Source of the DNA: Eonycteris spelaea
Taxonomy: Eukaryota; Chordata; Mammalia; Chiroptera; Pteropodidae
Direction of reading: 5' to 3'
Assembly: GCA_003508835.1 (NCBI GenBank)
Contig: PUFA01000116.1
Location: 1,426,001-1,490,000 of the forward strand
DNA: 64,000 bases
Part shown: positions 42,003 to 55,200 of the stretch, piece after piece
Numbering within the stretch: position 1 is the first letter of the stretch
How the letters are laid out: each line of letters begins with the position of its first letter
The notes under the pieces: generated by a model
Seen by the model: only the letters and a program-made list of their open reading frames with translations
Databases searched by the model: none
What the model was told of the DNA's origin: nothing
Translations under genes and position numbers: made by a program

Positions 42003-44790
42003 CTGAAAGAGTCCCAAGCACAGTTGGTCCTTTGTCATTGCTCGTTGCTTCACGCGAATCAATGGTATAAGTGCCGACGACGGGTCAGGCAAAGCGCACG
42101 GAGCTGGTGACGCCACAGTGAGGACGTCACGGTCCCGCTTCCCTGCACCCCGGAGCTGAGGGAAGAGCATCAGAGGGACCCGCCCCGGGTTGGGGAGACA
42201 CCGCGAGAGCGCCCCGTGAGCTGAGTTGTGTCTATCCGGGGACCCAGATGCAGAGGGCAGAGGGCGACTAACTGGATGTGGGGAGCAGCGTTAGATGACC
42301 GTTTCTCTCCAGCCTCATGGCAACGGCCCCCTCGCTCTCTGCCCCTCCCCCGAGCGGCTGTGGGGGCCTCTTGTCCCCCAGCCTGGCACTCTCCGCCCGT
42401 GACCCTCCACCTCTCCCCCGCTCTGAGACCCGTGTGTGCTGCACCGGTCCGTTCCCTTCGTGTCCAGTTCTCCCTCTTCCTGTCGTCTGCCGCTCACCGC
42501 AGGTGACGCCTGTTCTCCCCCCTGCAGCCACACAAGCAAAAGCAGAGGGAGAGGCTGGCCGAAGCCCTGGTCTCTGGCCAAAGGGCTTAGACGACAGGCT
42601 TCCTGGTCCCCAGTCCGAAGGCCTTCGCTGCAGCCCCCCCCCCATCCCTTCATGCCAAAGTCAAGTGCAGCCCCGGGCCTTTGAGATGGCGCTGTGTGCA
42701 GAAGCCAGCACACTCCCGGGACTGACAGTACAGCCCAACGCACAGACAGCCCCAGACTCAGAGCGAAGAACAAGAATTTGGCTGGAGCAGGAGGCAGCGT
42801 CCAGGATGGAGCTGAGGAAGCACTGGGGACGCGCGGGGCCCTTGGTGGGCCCTTTAGAACTTCCCACAGAGTTTGCAGGGTTTGAAGTCCTTTTTAGTTC
42901 CTAAGAGCTGGGGTCCGGCTTTACAGCAGGCGCACAGTACTGAAAAATGGGGCGGTCTTAAACTCCCAAGCGCCCGAGTTTATTCACCTAGTCCAGCACG
43001 TTCTGAACCTGCTTCCTCTGAGAATTAATTATGTTGGGGATTCTTTAAAATGTTCTTTCTTAGAGATTCTGCTTCACATATGTGTTCTTTTAAAAAGTAA
43101 CTAGGCCCCCTCCCCGCCCCACCCGTGATGCTGATGCGTACAGTCCATGATCAGAGTTTCTGGATCGGTTCTCTTGGCCCAAACACGCATCATCTAGAGG
43201 CGGTGAGGGCATCAAGGTGGCTCAGCGGCACACACAGCCCTAGGCGGCTGGGCTTGGCAGGCACACGTTTAAGGGCACAGGTAGGGCAAGGGTTTGCAGA
43301 CCATACTTATGACCTTGCATGGCTCCTGCGAGACCCTCTAGTGGGCACTGTGGGCCCAGAGCAGAGTGGAGTGTGCTGGGCGGGTCAGCCCAGGGGGCAC
43401 CCGGCATTTTCACTTGGCGACTTGTTCTTGGGGTATGCTGGCAGTAAGACCTCGGAAATATCTTTGCTGGTGCCGACTATGCTTTGGGGAGTGTTTACTG
43501 CCTTCTGAAGTGTGTTTTGTTCCCTGCAGGAGCCCCAGCAAATGTATTAGGGGAGCAGTATAGGGGTGAACAGTCCATCCTACATGAGCATGTGAGCCTC
43601 AGGGGCTGGAGAGAATGCTGGAAAAGATGCCTACCGCTTGTTCCAGACTTACTGGGTGTGAAAGTCAGAACGTCCTTAAACACCTGAGAGCGCTAAGACT
43701 CTCTCCAGTCCTGCTCCCCTGCCTGGTGCCTAGGAGAACCAGAACCCAGGCGCTCACTCAGCAGGCTGCATCCAGGGCTGAATTCTTCCCCGTCCTCACA
43801 GCTCCGACTCCGCGGCAGGGCTCCCTCCCCCCGCGGAGGCTCACCTTTCCTGCAGATTTGGAGAAAGGCTCTGATGTTGGCCCAAGACGCCCCCGGCCTG
43901 CTGCTTTCCCTTGGGTTGTGTGTGCAGCAGGTTGTCTGCTCCAACCCGCACCGGAAAGTGTCCACGCCTCTCGAACCTCAGAGTGCAGGAAACTCCCAGC
44001 GCTGACTTAAAGAGACAGAGGCACTGGCCAGTGAGGCCCTGGGGACGCGAAGTTTCTCTGGGAAGCCCACCCCGCTGCTCTGAACTACAGAGATGTTTTC
44101 AGAAGGTCCTTTGACCTGACACTAATAGCTTGTCCCCAGCAGGGGCTAGAACCTCAGAGGAGAAGAGCATTTTTGGTTTCTGAGACCTGTTTTCACTTCT
44201 AGCCTTGATCACTAGTCCGAACTCCTTTCGCTTTTTAGGTGTTTTCCTATAAGACGGCCTCCTGAGAGTCTCTGTCCCCAGGACAGGAATCTGTCCAGGA
44301 CTCCTTGACTGGTCTCAGGATGGACGGTGCCACCAGTGTGGTCCTACGTGCCAGGAAGCCGCGTGCAGAGTCTCACCATTGTGTGAGACGGAGAAGGCTT
44401 TTCCAGCTAGTGAACAGAGGACAGCAGGGAGAGGATGGAGATTCCCATACAAGGCTTGGTCTGGCTAAGATGGGTCATTTGCGTGCACTCCAGCTCCATT
44501 TCCAGGTTCTCCTTTCAGGAGTGACAGGAGGAAGGTGAATGAAAGAGCCACGCATGGTGTGCGGAGGCGAGGACAGGCCTGTGGCCTACGGACCCTGGGC
44601 CTGGTCAGGTCGTCAGCAACCTGTGCGATCTTGCCTAATCCAAACTCTCCGGAGTCGACTTTCCCTTGTGTAGGGAGGGGATTCACTTAATCTGATGCTT
44701 ATGGGCTGGGGTCTGATTTTCGGTCTGATTTTCGGGCGTTCTTACCAGCTCATTAGCTCCAGTGAAGAACTCAACTCCCCCTAAAGGCAC
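42003..44790. other. Spacer upstream of GIMAP1
   Basis: The promoter and untranslated first exon of minus-strand GIMAP1 should lie here. On the minus strand GTGACGTCC near 42132 and GTGGCGTCACC near 42117 are CRE-like sites just above the coding exon. A fragment at about 43060-43170 (GAGATTCTGCTTCAC, GTGATGCTGATGCG) resembles a MER5-type hAT remnant. The GC-rich 42.2-42.9 kb part holds overlapping open frames on both strands with no family signature. No GIMAP2 exon was found. Confidence 0.4.
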
Positions 44791-47700
44791 CAGGTTCCCC
44801 CACAGCTTTGTTGAGACATAATTGACATATGAACATTGTGTCTGTTGACAGTGTGCAGTGTGTTTGTTGACTTGATACACTTATATATTTGCAAAATGGT
44901 TACTTACCATCTCAGCTTAGCCAACATCTGCATCACGTCACATATTACAGTTTCTTTTTTCTCCTGAGAATGTTTAAGATCTACTCTCTTCCGTTCTGTG
45001 ACAACTTACAAGTATATGAGACAGTGTTATGAACTCTCATCACTTTGCTGCACATTAGAGTCCCCAGAACTCACTCCATCTAACTGTTTGACCAGCACGC
45101 CCCGTGTCCCCACCCCCAACCCCTGGTAACCGCCATTCCACGCTCCATTTCTACGAGTTTGGATTTTCAAAATTCCACATAGAAAAGTGATATCATATAG
45201 TATTTATTATCCTCTGATGGCCAAATGCATATGTAATTATATATATACACATATCTATATAACTTATCCATTGATTTATAGACAGACCTTAGGCAGTTTC
45301 CATACCTTGGCCACTGTGAATAATGGAACAAAATCCCTTTGAGATCTCGTTTTCCTTTCCTTTCGCTAGATGTCCATAGGGATCATATGGTAGTTCTGTC
45401 TGTAATTTTTCGAGGACCCCCATCCAGTTTTCCATAGTGGCTGCACCAACTTACATCCCCCCGGCAGTGCACGAGGGGTCCCTTTGCTCCATGTCCTCGC
45501 CGACCCTTGTTATGGCTTCTCTTTTTGATCCTAGCTGTTCTGACAGGTATGAGGTGAAGCTCATTGAGGTTTGGGTTTGCATTTCCCTGGCAATTAGTGA
45601 CGCAGGGCATCTTTTCTCGTTGGCCATTTTATATATCCTATGGAAAAGTGTCTATTCACTTCCTCTGCTCCCTTTGAAAATGGATTGCTTATTTTTTTGC
45701 TATGGACTTGTATGAGTTCCCTGTGTGTTTTAGATATTAACCCCTTATTAGATATACGATTTAGAAATATTTTCTCCCATTCTGTAAGTTGCCTTTTCAC
45801 CTCACTGATGGTTTCCCTTGTGCAGAAGCTTTCGTGTGAAATGCGAACAAGCCTTACCGAGGGCTGATGTCAGGGAGTTGACCCCCTTTGTTTTCTCCCA
45901 GGAGTTTCGGGTCGTGCATTCAAGTCTTAACCCATTGTGAGTTGACTTTTGTGTATGGTGGAAGGTGGAGTTTCATTTCATCCTTTTGCACATGGCTATC
46001 GGTTTCCCCAGCACCGTTTATTGAAGAGACTCTCCTTTTCCATTGTCTATTCTGGGCTCATTTGTTGTCAATTAATTGCGCATTTCCCATGGGTTTATTT
46101 CTGGGGATTCCATTTTGTTTCATTACCTCTATGTCTGTCTTTATGCCATTATCATGCTATTGTGTTCTGAGTAGCTTTGCAATATAGTTTACAAATCAGG
46201 ACGCGTGATGCCTCCAGCTTCGTTCAATCTTGACTGCGTTGGGGATTCCGGATCTTTTGTGGTTCTATACAAATTTTAGGATTGTGTTTTCTACCTCTGT
46301 GAAAACCATATTGGAATTTTGATAGGAATTGTCTTAAATCTGTAGGTCTCTTTGGGTCGTTTTGGACATCGAAACAATATTAATTCTTCCAATCCATGAG
46401 CACAGAGCGTCTTTCCATTTATTTGTGTCTTCTTCGATTTCTTTCATCAACATCTCATAATTTTCAATACACAGATCTTTCCCTTCCTTGATTTAATATA
46501 TTCTTAGGTATTGGATACTGATTTGTATCCTGCAACTTTATTGAATTCGTTTATTCTCACAGTGTTTTTGGTGGCGTCCTCACAATTTTTTGTGAATAAG
46601 ATCATGACGTTTGCAAATTGAGACAATTTTTCTTTTTCCTTTCTGAATGGGGTGGCTTTTATTCGTTTTTCATGCCTATTGGCTCTGGCTAGGACTTCCA
46701 GTGCTGTGTTGAATAAAAGAGGTCAGAGTGGGTGTCCTTGTATTTTTCTTGGTCTCAGAGGAAAAGCTTGTATCTTTTGACTATCGAGTATCATGGTAGC
46801 AGTGGGCTTGTCATATACAGCCTGTATTATGTTGAGTACGTTCCCTTTGTACCCAGTGTGTTAAGAGTTTTTATCATGAAAGGATGTTACATTTTGTCAG
46901 ATGCTTTTTTGCATTCATTGGGGTGGTTAAATGAGTTTTCTCTTTGATACTGCTAATGTGTATCACCTTGACCGATTCACAGGTGTCGACCTGTCCTTGC
47001 CTCCTTGCCTTCCTGCACAACGTTGAACGTTAAAATGGAGTGACACCACAAGGCATCTTCACCTTACCCCTGACTGTGGCATGAAAGCTTTCAGTCTTCA
47101 TCACTAAGTGCGGTGGTGGTTGTAGAGTTTTCACAGATGCCTTTTAGCAAATTGCGGAAGCGTCTTTATTATGCAAAGGTGTTCAATTTTGTCCAACGCT
47201 TTTCCTAAATTTAATGAGCTTATCATTTTTTCCTCTTTATTCTATCGACATGGTTTATTACATTAATTGATTTTTAATGTTAAACCAATATTACATTCCT
47301 GGGAGAAGTCGCACTTGGTCACGGTATATGCTGCTTTTATATCTTGGTGACTCCTTTTTGCTAGCATTTCATTGAGAATTTTTGCATCCGTGTTCACAGG
47401 AGATATTGATCTGTGGGTTTTTTTTATTGTGATATGTTTTTCTGGTTTGGTATGAGGGCAGACAGTAGGCAACTTAGAATGAGTTGGGAAACGTTCTTCT
47501 TCCACTTTTTGAAAGAGTTTGTGAAGAATCGGTATTAATTCTTCTTCAATGTTTGGTAGAATTTTCCAGTGATGACATGTGGGCTGGATTTTCCTTTGTA
47601 GGTAATACTTTTTATCAGTAATTTAATCCCTTTATGTGTGATAAGTCTATTCAGACTTTCTATTTCTTTGAGTCAATTTTGGCGGTTTATGAATTTGTCT

Positions 47701-49690
47701 GTTTCACTATGTCATCAAATTTGGAGTATAAAATTATTCATAATATATGTACATATATTATTTTTTTGGGGGGGCGAGGCAACCCTTGGTTGACCTCATA
47801 GATTATAAGGACATTATCATCTTACAATCCATTTTTAATTAATGAATTTTTTTACACCTACAGCACCTGATCTTCCTAGGCATAATATTTTCTTATAATT
47901 TTTTTATATCTGTGAATTCAGTAATAATGTCTCCTCTTTCGTTCCTGAGCTTAGTAATTTAATTCTCGTCCACATTTTTTGGTCAAACAAGCTAAAAATT
48001 TGTCAATTTGTTGATGTCTTTAAAGAACCAAGTCTTGATTTTGTTGGTTTTCTATCTGTAGTTCATCAAATTCCACTCTACTCTTTATTACATTCTACTT
48101 CTCATTGATTTAGGTTTAGTTTGCTCTTAATTTCTCACTGCCTTAATGTGGAATACTAAGTTATTGGTTTGAGATCATTCTTCTTTGTTTTCAACATATA
48201 TTATATATAGCTACAAATTATTATATCATATATAAATTATTATATTACATATAGCTATACTTTTTCTCTAAGCATTGCTTTAGCTACACCCCATAAGTTT
48301 TGCTGTGTTGTTTTTTTTTCACTTTCATTCATCTCGAAGTATTTATAATTTCCCTTTTGATATCCTGTTTAATTCATTAGTTATTAAAAATCATATTGTT
48401 TCCTATCCACTTTACTGAATTTCCCAATTTTTTTCTGCTATCAATTTCTAATTTTACTTAATGTTTGGCTGAAGAATATATTCTGTATACTATCAAGCCT
48501 TTTAAACCTATGAAAGTTTGTTTAATGGGTTCACAAATGTTCTTTTTAGGAGAATGTTCCTTGTGCACTTGAAAAGAATGTGTATTCTGCTGTTGTTGGG
48601 TAGAGCGCTATAGCGTCCACCCAGTCGGTCACATGTGATTTTTCTTTGTTGACCTTCTGATCAGTTGCAGTACGCATTATTCAAAGTGGGGTCTTGTAGT
48701 CTACAACTATTATTGTTCAATGGTCTGTTTCCCCTTGGCTCCTTTGAGTCTTTGCTTCACGCGTTTCAGGGCTCATTTGTGAGGCTCCTACATGTTTATG
48801 ATGATCACATCTCCATTTTCATTGAGTCTTTCCTCTGCTGGTTCAAATCTACCATTGAGCCCCTCTAGTCGGTTTTTCGTTTCTGTTCTACTTTCCAGCT
48901 CCAGAATTTCTATTTTGTTCTTACGAAAATAATGGCCATCTCTACTGCCATTCTCTTTTGGTGAGATATTGTCGTCGTCGTTTCCTTCATTTATACACTT
49001 AAAATTGCTGCTTTGAAGCCCGGTCTTCAAATCCAATATCTAGGCCCTCCCACAGGCAGTTTCTGTTGCCTGATTTTTTTCAGTATATGGGTCACACTTT
49101 CCTGTCTCTTTGTATGTCTTGTAGTTGTCATTGAAAACGGAGCATTGTAGGTAATACAGTATAGCAACTCTGGATAGTGATCTACCTTCTGCTTTCCTAG
49201 AGCTTGATTTGCTGTCACTTGTATGTTTGTTCAGTGACATGGCTGGACTCACCAATGAAGCCTATGTCTCCTGCAGAGTGAAGCCTCTGGTGTTGCTTCT
49301 CAGAAGGTTCAGCCTCTGGGTGTCACCTGGGATGACATTAGTGTTAGCAGGGCTCTCTCTGACTGTCTCTTTCAAACATCTCTCTGTTGATCTGTGTGTC
49401 TCTGTCGGTGTGACATCCAGCTGCTAGGTCTGCTAATCCATGGCTCTCCTGTTTTTGACAATGCCCCTTTGGTCTCCTTAGCATGGGCGGTTTTCGTGGA
49501 CAGTCTTTCAGGTTTTCTCTGACCCTAGGAGGACTCTTTGTACTTGTCTCTTTTCCTCTTTCTGTCTGGTAAACTTGCTGGCCTGTGGTTTCTCCTCTGG
49601 GTCTCGTAGCGTCACCATCCTCCTCCATGCTACTTACCATTAAAATCTTCATTGTTTTCAAGCGTACCCTTTGAATTTCCCACACTCTGT
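44790..49690 (-). mobile_element. Long old L1, reverse strand
   Basis: The plus strand reads as the complement of an L1, 3' end first. TTTGTTGAGACATAATTGAC near 44805 and CACCCCCAACCCCTGGTAAC near 45111 are 3' UTR-type. The ORF2 complement follows: GTTTTAGATATTAACCCCTT near 45726, TGCCTCCAGCTTCG near 46209, CTCTGGCTAGGACTTCCAGT near 46683 and ATCATGAAAGGATG near 46873. Numerous stops and indels in all frames show it is long dead. The last part, beyond about 48.9 kb, is more diverged and its end is approximate. Confidence 0.8.
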
Positions 49691-51700
49691 TTCAAATCAA
49701 GTCATTTTCTATGCGGAGAACTCTGGAGTTCTTTGATAGTATAGACCGTGTTTCTTCTTGAACAAAACCTCTGAGCCACAGCTCGGGGCCTTGAGCAAGG
49801 GCTCAGCCCGGGTCTCCTCTGCCTCTCCCCGTGTGGAACCCCCATCACATGAGGGAGCTGCAGTGTGAGCAGCTGGGGGCCCCGTGTTCTTAGCCTGTTC
49901 CTCCCGGTACAGGGTCTGCCTTGCACACAGAGCAGCAGCATGGCGCTGCTGGCCGCACGCCCCAGGAGTTTAGTGCTGCAACTCAGAGTTGCAGGGGAGG
50001 AGCAATGCTGCCAGCACGACCCAGCCGGTAAGGGAATATGCCCTTGATGGGTAGCTGGGGGAGAGGAAGCCCCATTTCTTGGCCACACCTGCCCAGCATG
50101 GAATTTCCTCCAAGCGGAGCTGAAGAGTAGGTTGGGGAGGGAGGAAGGAAGTCATGGCTCAAGTCCCATATGCAGACTTCGCTCTTCTTCCCTAGGTTTA
50201 GTTGGCTAAAAGAGCATATTTCTTTGTTTGACATTTGGCCTTAGGGCAACGTGTAGAGACTTTAATTTTTTAAGAGATAGTTCCTGTCAGTTATGATCGT
50301 TCCAGCAGCAGGAAACCCGGAGGGTCCCTCCCGATGCCCTCGAGCAGCAGAAGCCCCGTCAGGGCTCAGGACGGACGTCGGCCCCGTGCGCGCTCTCGCC
50401 GTCGTGCCTCCTGCCGCGCGTGCACTTCCGTGGCGTCGTCCAGCTCTGCGTGCAGGTTCGCGTTCCCTTCTTGCTGTTCCTTAGTGGAGCTGAAGGAAAT
50501 ATCGCTACCTGGGGACCTAGGTGGCAGCTGCCATGGTCGTCCAGATTGCTATCTTTATCTGGAACCCTTGGTTCTCCACCGAAAGCTAACATGTCATGTT
50601 TGCACGGACAGGGAGAATGCTGACGTCACCTTCGATGTCCAAGTAGTCATTTATAGTCTTTCACGGCCTGGGAATGAGTCCTTGAATCCCAACTTTCCAG
50701 TGATGTTTCTTCATGAGAAACGGTATTCAGAAACAGTCGGGCTGTTTAGCTATGCATTAGGTCCCTAACCTTTGAGAACTTCACTGTTAGGATTTTGAAA
50801 GATGGCGCCATCCATAAGCACCTGTTCCAGGTTTGAGCAGAGTCCATTTTGTTTGGCTCATGTCGGAATCAGAAGAGTCACTGTGCTGAGTGTTGCGCCT
50901 GCTCTGCACGAGGCTCTGGTGTGGCTTTGGAGACTCCGAGGAGAGTCCTCCCCCTTCATCTGCAGCCAGCACCGCCCGCAGAGGGGTCTGAACTGGATCT
51001 TGAGCCCAGTTCGGTGTGATGATCTCCATGGCGAGGTTTCTTCCTGGCCCAACCTGTCTCCGCTCATCCCTCTGAACACTTCAGCAGGTACAAATAAGGC
51101 AACACTGAGCCTGGACTTGACCCTGGAACTTGGCCTTTCTGCACTGTGCTGTAAACCACAACTTGGGGTCATGGGTAGGACACAGCAAGCAGGAAATGGC
51201 TGTGGGCAAAGCAGGAAATATGTTTTCTTCTGCAGAAGACAATTTATAATGAATCATATAGCTCATTTCTTGGAAACACAGGGGTTTATGAAAAACAACG
51301 AAAAACGGTTTGAGCTGTGATATGCCGAGATAGACATAAAAGCGTCTCTTTGCTCCTCATTAACATTTTATTACAGCTCTTATTATTAGTGATAAAGCGT
51401 TTAAGGAAATTCTGTTTATGGGAGGATTGGAACGAAGCAATAAAAGATGTCGAATCGAAAACAAAAGGAAGAAGTGCAAATTAGAGCAGACAGCGTGCAA
51501 ACCAAATCGCAAATCCCAGAGAAAAGGCACGTTACTGAATGCTACCAGATAGATGCGGCCGCCTCTGAATTTTCTCTCCATTCCCGTTTTCCTAAGCAGC
51601 CTCTTTGTCTACCTAGCATCACGGAATGGCTAAGCATTCCAGGGAAAGCCAAGCACACATTGTGGGTTTTGGAGGGAGGGGACTAAAAAGTCTTGGAAGG
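49691..51700. other. Unannotated spacer
   Basis: No known gene recognised. A small CpG-rich patch at 50330-50465 has open frames on both strands. One minus-strand frame there is rich in charged residues, but nothing around it gives splice sites or a family match. The segment 50810-51180 could be part of an old LTR, judged only on style. Confidence 0.3.
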
Positions 51701-51795
51701 TCGGTGGCCATGCCACCCTGAACAAGCCCGATCCCGTCTGATATGCTTGAAGGTGTCAAAAAAAGAAGGGATTGTAAGCTGACGAGGTCTTTGGA
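51701..51795 (+). mobile_element. 5S rRNA-derived SINE, copy 2 (truncated)
   Basis: GGCCATGCCACCCTGAACAA and CCCGATCCCGTCTGAT match the first ~50 bases of 5S rRNA. The element then jumps to an A-rich run and GGGATTGTAAGCTGACGAGG, the same tail that follows copy 1. The A and C boxes are missing, so it is internally deleted. Confidence 0.75.
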
Positions 51796-53703
51796 AGACG
51801 AACAAGGCAGGGAGCCGTAGGCATGCTGAGGAGGAGAGGAACCTGAGAGAGAAAAACCCCTGCTTCTTTGCTTCCTGCTTTCTCTGGCTGTTGGTGCCAA
51901 GTGGTAAACAGAGCTGATATCTGTCACCACCTGTTACTGTGTATCACTCTGATGACCATGGGGTTGCCAAGCACTGGGAGAGGCCACAGTAACACTGCTC
52001 TCTCACACCAGACCCCCGCAAGCTAAGAGCCCCATACTGGTCCATCCCTAGGGTCCTTACGAGGTCCCCTGTTCACTGTAACAGATTCATCACTCTGACC
52101 ATCCAACATCTGAGAATCGTATGGGTACGTGGTCAGGGCTCATGACTCACGCTGCTCGGCATTTCTTTTCAGTGGGTGAGGCCCAAATATTGTGTGATGT
52201 CATATGGTGGGCATCAGGCTTAGACAGTGTAATGCCTCCCCTCCCTATTTTCTTCTCTGTAAAGATACTGGGGCTCAGAGAGGTTTGGGCTTGTTTGTTT
52301 GTTTTTTCCCATTTGTCTAAAGCCACAGACCTTGATAGTGGCAGAATCAGACCCACATACTCCTCCTGACTACATTTCATGTGTTGAGGGGAGACGCCCA
52401 GTGCCGATGTGCTAATGTGAGAGTCTACTCCGAAGCTCACGGACCAAAACCGGAGTCAGGGAACTACGAGGATCCAAGCCGCTAGCTGGGGTCAGTCAAC
52501 CTGAGCTGCCAAGTGCAGCCCAGGCAGGTGTCTCCTGCGTATTTAATGCATGAAAGCTTGGTTGGTCTCATTTTTCAGGGAAACACCCTTCCCGGTTTCT
52601 CAGATAACACTAGTCTTCTGTGTGGATTTGCTCTTCTGTCAGAGTGTGAAATGGACTCTTGCCGGCGGGCCTGGGCCATGCTTTCGGTCAGGCACAGATG
52701 GTCTTGCAACCTACCAAGCCCATTCCACCCTGGCAGTGGGCCTGGCCCCCTATGTGTTCGGGAGGTCTTCGTTCCCTCTGTCTCTCTTGATGAGAGGCAA
52801 TTTGGGGCGTTTGTTTTTGGCGGTGTATAAATTGTTGGCGAATGCTTACTTTTCCTGCAAAGTGCCTGAGTTCAGAAAGGGTCAAAGTAAAGAGGATGGG
52901 GTGGGGGTAGCTGTAGGGTCTGGGAACCCCGGGCAACAAGGAGTCACCAAATACGGGCTCGAGCAGAGTTTTAAAATGCCTTTCTGGGAAAGCCAGCATT
53001 TCGCTTGCCACCGACCCTCCCCTGGTCCACACGGGCCTCCTGCATGGGTGGAGAATGGGGACGATTTTTCTTTCTTTTTTGTTTCCAGTAAATGCGGGCT
53101 GCTCAGACTGTGGCATGCAGGAGCAGAATCTCTGGGTGCTGAAGAGGATGGAACAAAAGGCAGGCAAGAGGAAGAGAAGTGGAGGGAAGGAGAAAGGCGA
53201 GTTTGAGGCTCCGAGGGCTGCCGCCACAGACCGCCACCAACCGTGCGGCCACCACAGAGTGTGCTGGCTCGTGTTTCCAGGTGCTTAACTTCAAACGTCA
53301 GCGGAGTCACGCTTTCTCTGAGCGCCCTGGGGAGGACCCTTCCTTGCTGGTTCCTAACGTCTCGTGGTTTCTGCCAGTCCTTGGATCGCCTTGCTTCGTA
53401 CGCATCGCTCCAAACTCTTGCCTTTTGCATTTTCCTATAAGCAGCCGGGAGACACCAGGCTGCCCCTCCCACACGGGGCCTGGAAATCTCCTCAGCTAAA
53501 AGCTCGATAGCACATAGGTCAAGGCGTCCTCTTCCACTGCGTAACAAGGATCACCTCCCTCCAGTGTCCACGCCTCACTTCAGGCTGAGGTCTCACCTGT
53601 AACGTTCAGATTCCCACCCGCAGTCTCTTCAGGGCAATCCAGCAGTATCCCATCATGGGCCTCAAAGTTCTCGTTATTTCAAAACCACTTCACACATTAA
53701 GGT
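51796..53703. other. Unannotated spacer with MIR
   Basis: Apart from a MIR remnant at about 52240-52375 I see no gene or repeat. The longer open frames on both strands between 52.5 and 53.5 kb show no domain, splice or conservation cue. Confidence 0.35.
52240..52375 (+). mobile_element. MIR fragment
   Basis: CTGTAAAGATACTGGGGCTC, AGAGAGGTTTGGG and TGATAGTGGCAGAATCAGAC follow MIR order. Confidence 0.6.
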
Positions 53704-53765
53704 TTTATGTATTTATGTATTTATGTATTGTATTTTTGTGTTTTTGTATTTATGTATTTATATAA
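53704..53765. repeat. (TTTATGTA)n-like AT microsatellite
   Basis: Alternating TTTATGTA and TTTTGTGT units over about 60 bases. Confidence 0.9.
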
Positions 53766-53877
53766 CAACATCCAAGTTCCTGGGACTAACAATAACCTCT
53801 GAAGTAAGTATTCCATTTTAAAGTCAGGCACGGGTGAGTTGCAAGAGAGATTAATTCATCCATGAGGGAGGCTGAAT

Positions 53878-54330
53878 AAACGCCCCACATCAAAGACAGC
53901 CATGTGCTCATCCGCGGCACCTGTGAATTGTTACCTGATTGCAAAAGGGTCGTTGCCGATGTGATGAAATTAATGATTTTGCAATGAGGGGAGACTGTCC
54001 TTCATTATCTGAGTCATCACAAAGATCCTTATGAGAGAGAGGCAAGAAGATCAAAGGAGGCGGAGGGAATGTGATGATGGCGGCAGGTGGGAGCGATGTG
54101 GCCACAAGCCGAGGAATTCTGGCAGCTTCTAGAAGCTGGAGGAGTCGAAGGATGGATCGTCTCCTGGAGCCTCCAGAAACAACCCACCCTGCTAATAGCT
54201 TCATTTTATTTTTGCATAGCTGACTTAAGGCTCTTGACCCCCAGAACTGTAAGAGAAGCCATTTGTATTGTCTAAGGCCACTAACGTTTGGGGGCTTTGT
54301 CGTGGCAGCAATAGGGAGCTGATACACCAA
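53878..54330 (+). mobile_element. MaLR (MLT1-type) solo LTR
   Basis: The order of phrases is that of an MLT1 LTR: CACCTGTGAATTGTTACCTG, GATGTGATGAAATTAATGAT, GATCCTTATGAGAGAGAGGC, GGCAGCTTCTAGAAGCTGGA, GAGCCTCCAGAAACAACCCA, CCCCCAGAACTGTAAGAGAA and the terminal GGCAGCAATAGGGAGCTGATACA (54304-54326). The element is diverged, with no internal retroviral genes beside it. It predates the placental radiation. Confidence 0.85.
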
Positions 54331-55200
54331 GGGCATTGATAATTATGAAAGAGCCAGGAGACTGTGAGGAGCCTTTGCTTTCATCTCCTGTTAGTATTCT
54401 TCCAATATGGTAATAAGTTTGAGCTTTGAATTTATAGCACAGGAAAAGCCCCGATTTCCACGAGGCAGACTCCCGTAGGATTTAAAGAAATGTCTCCTAA
54501 TAACCTCCAACCTTGCGGAAGAGTCACGCATATCCACATTGCCATGTGTGTGTGATACACGGAGTAAGAGGAAAATGTAAAAAAGGAAGCCAAGGCTTTC
54601 TCCTCGTCCTTGTTTTTGCGTCTGACCACGTGGCAGGAGCGGCATCGTGGACAGGGGGCACCTTCATGGGGCTGCCGGTGGGGACCAGCCGCAGGGAGAC
54701 AGGTGGCTCGCAGAGGGGCCGGAGGTGGGAAGGAGCGCGTAGCAACGAGGCCCAGGCGGACAAACCAGGAGAGGTACGAGGCGCCCCACCATTCAGCACA
54801 AATCTTCCAGGGGTTCACTGGTGGGACTGCCGTGTTCAGGCGCTGCTCCGTGGCCAGTGGCCTCGGGCCTGTCAACATCGCGGCCCTGCATCCTCCCCCC
54901 ATCGCAACGCTGCCTCCCTCCGCTGAGGCATCTTACAGGGTACTTGCAGGTAGCACCTGGACAAGCAATGAGCTGGCCAGGAAAACATGGGACACACCTG
55001 CGGCAGGACACGTTTCCTTCAAGGAATAGGTAGAACGAAACGGAACCAGGCAATGAGAGAGATGTTTCGAGCGGGAGACGTGGATCTGGTTCTGCTGTAG
55101 ACTCCCACGTGGGCAGCCCGGTCCAGGTGCGCTTCACGGCTGTGTGACCTGTAGAGTTAGGGCCCTGTGCTTACAAGCGCCCCTGGCTTGGTCGAGCGCC
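54331..55200. other. Unannotated spacer
   Basis: GC content rises toward the right. Open frames overlap on both strands, but none carries a recognisable domain. Confidence 0.35.

Noticed and set aside
44790..49690. Intact retrotransposon coding sequence
   Set aside because: All L1 frames are broken by many stops and indels.
50359..50592. Charged, coiled-coil-like frame in a small CpG patch, considered as a GIMAP4/6 tail
   Set aside because: No match to GIMAP motifs, no GTPase core nearby and no splice sites.
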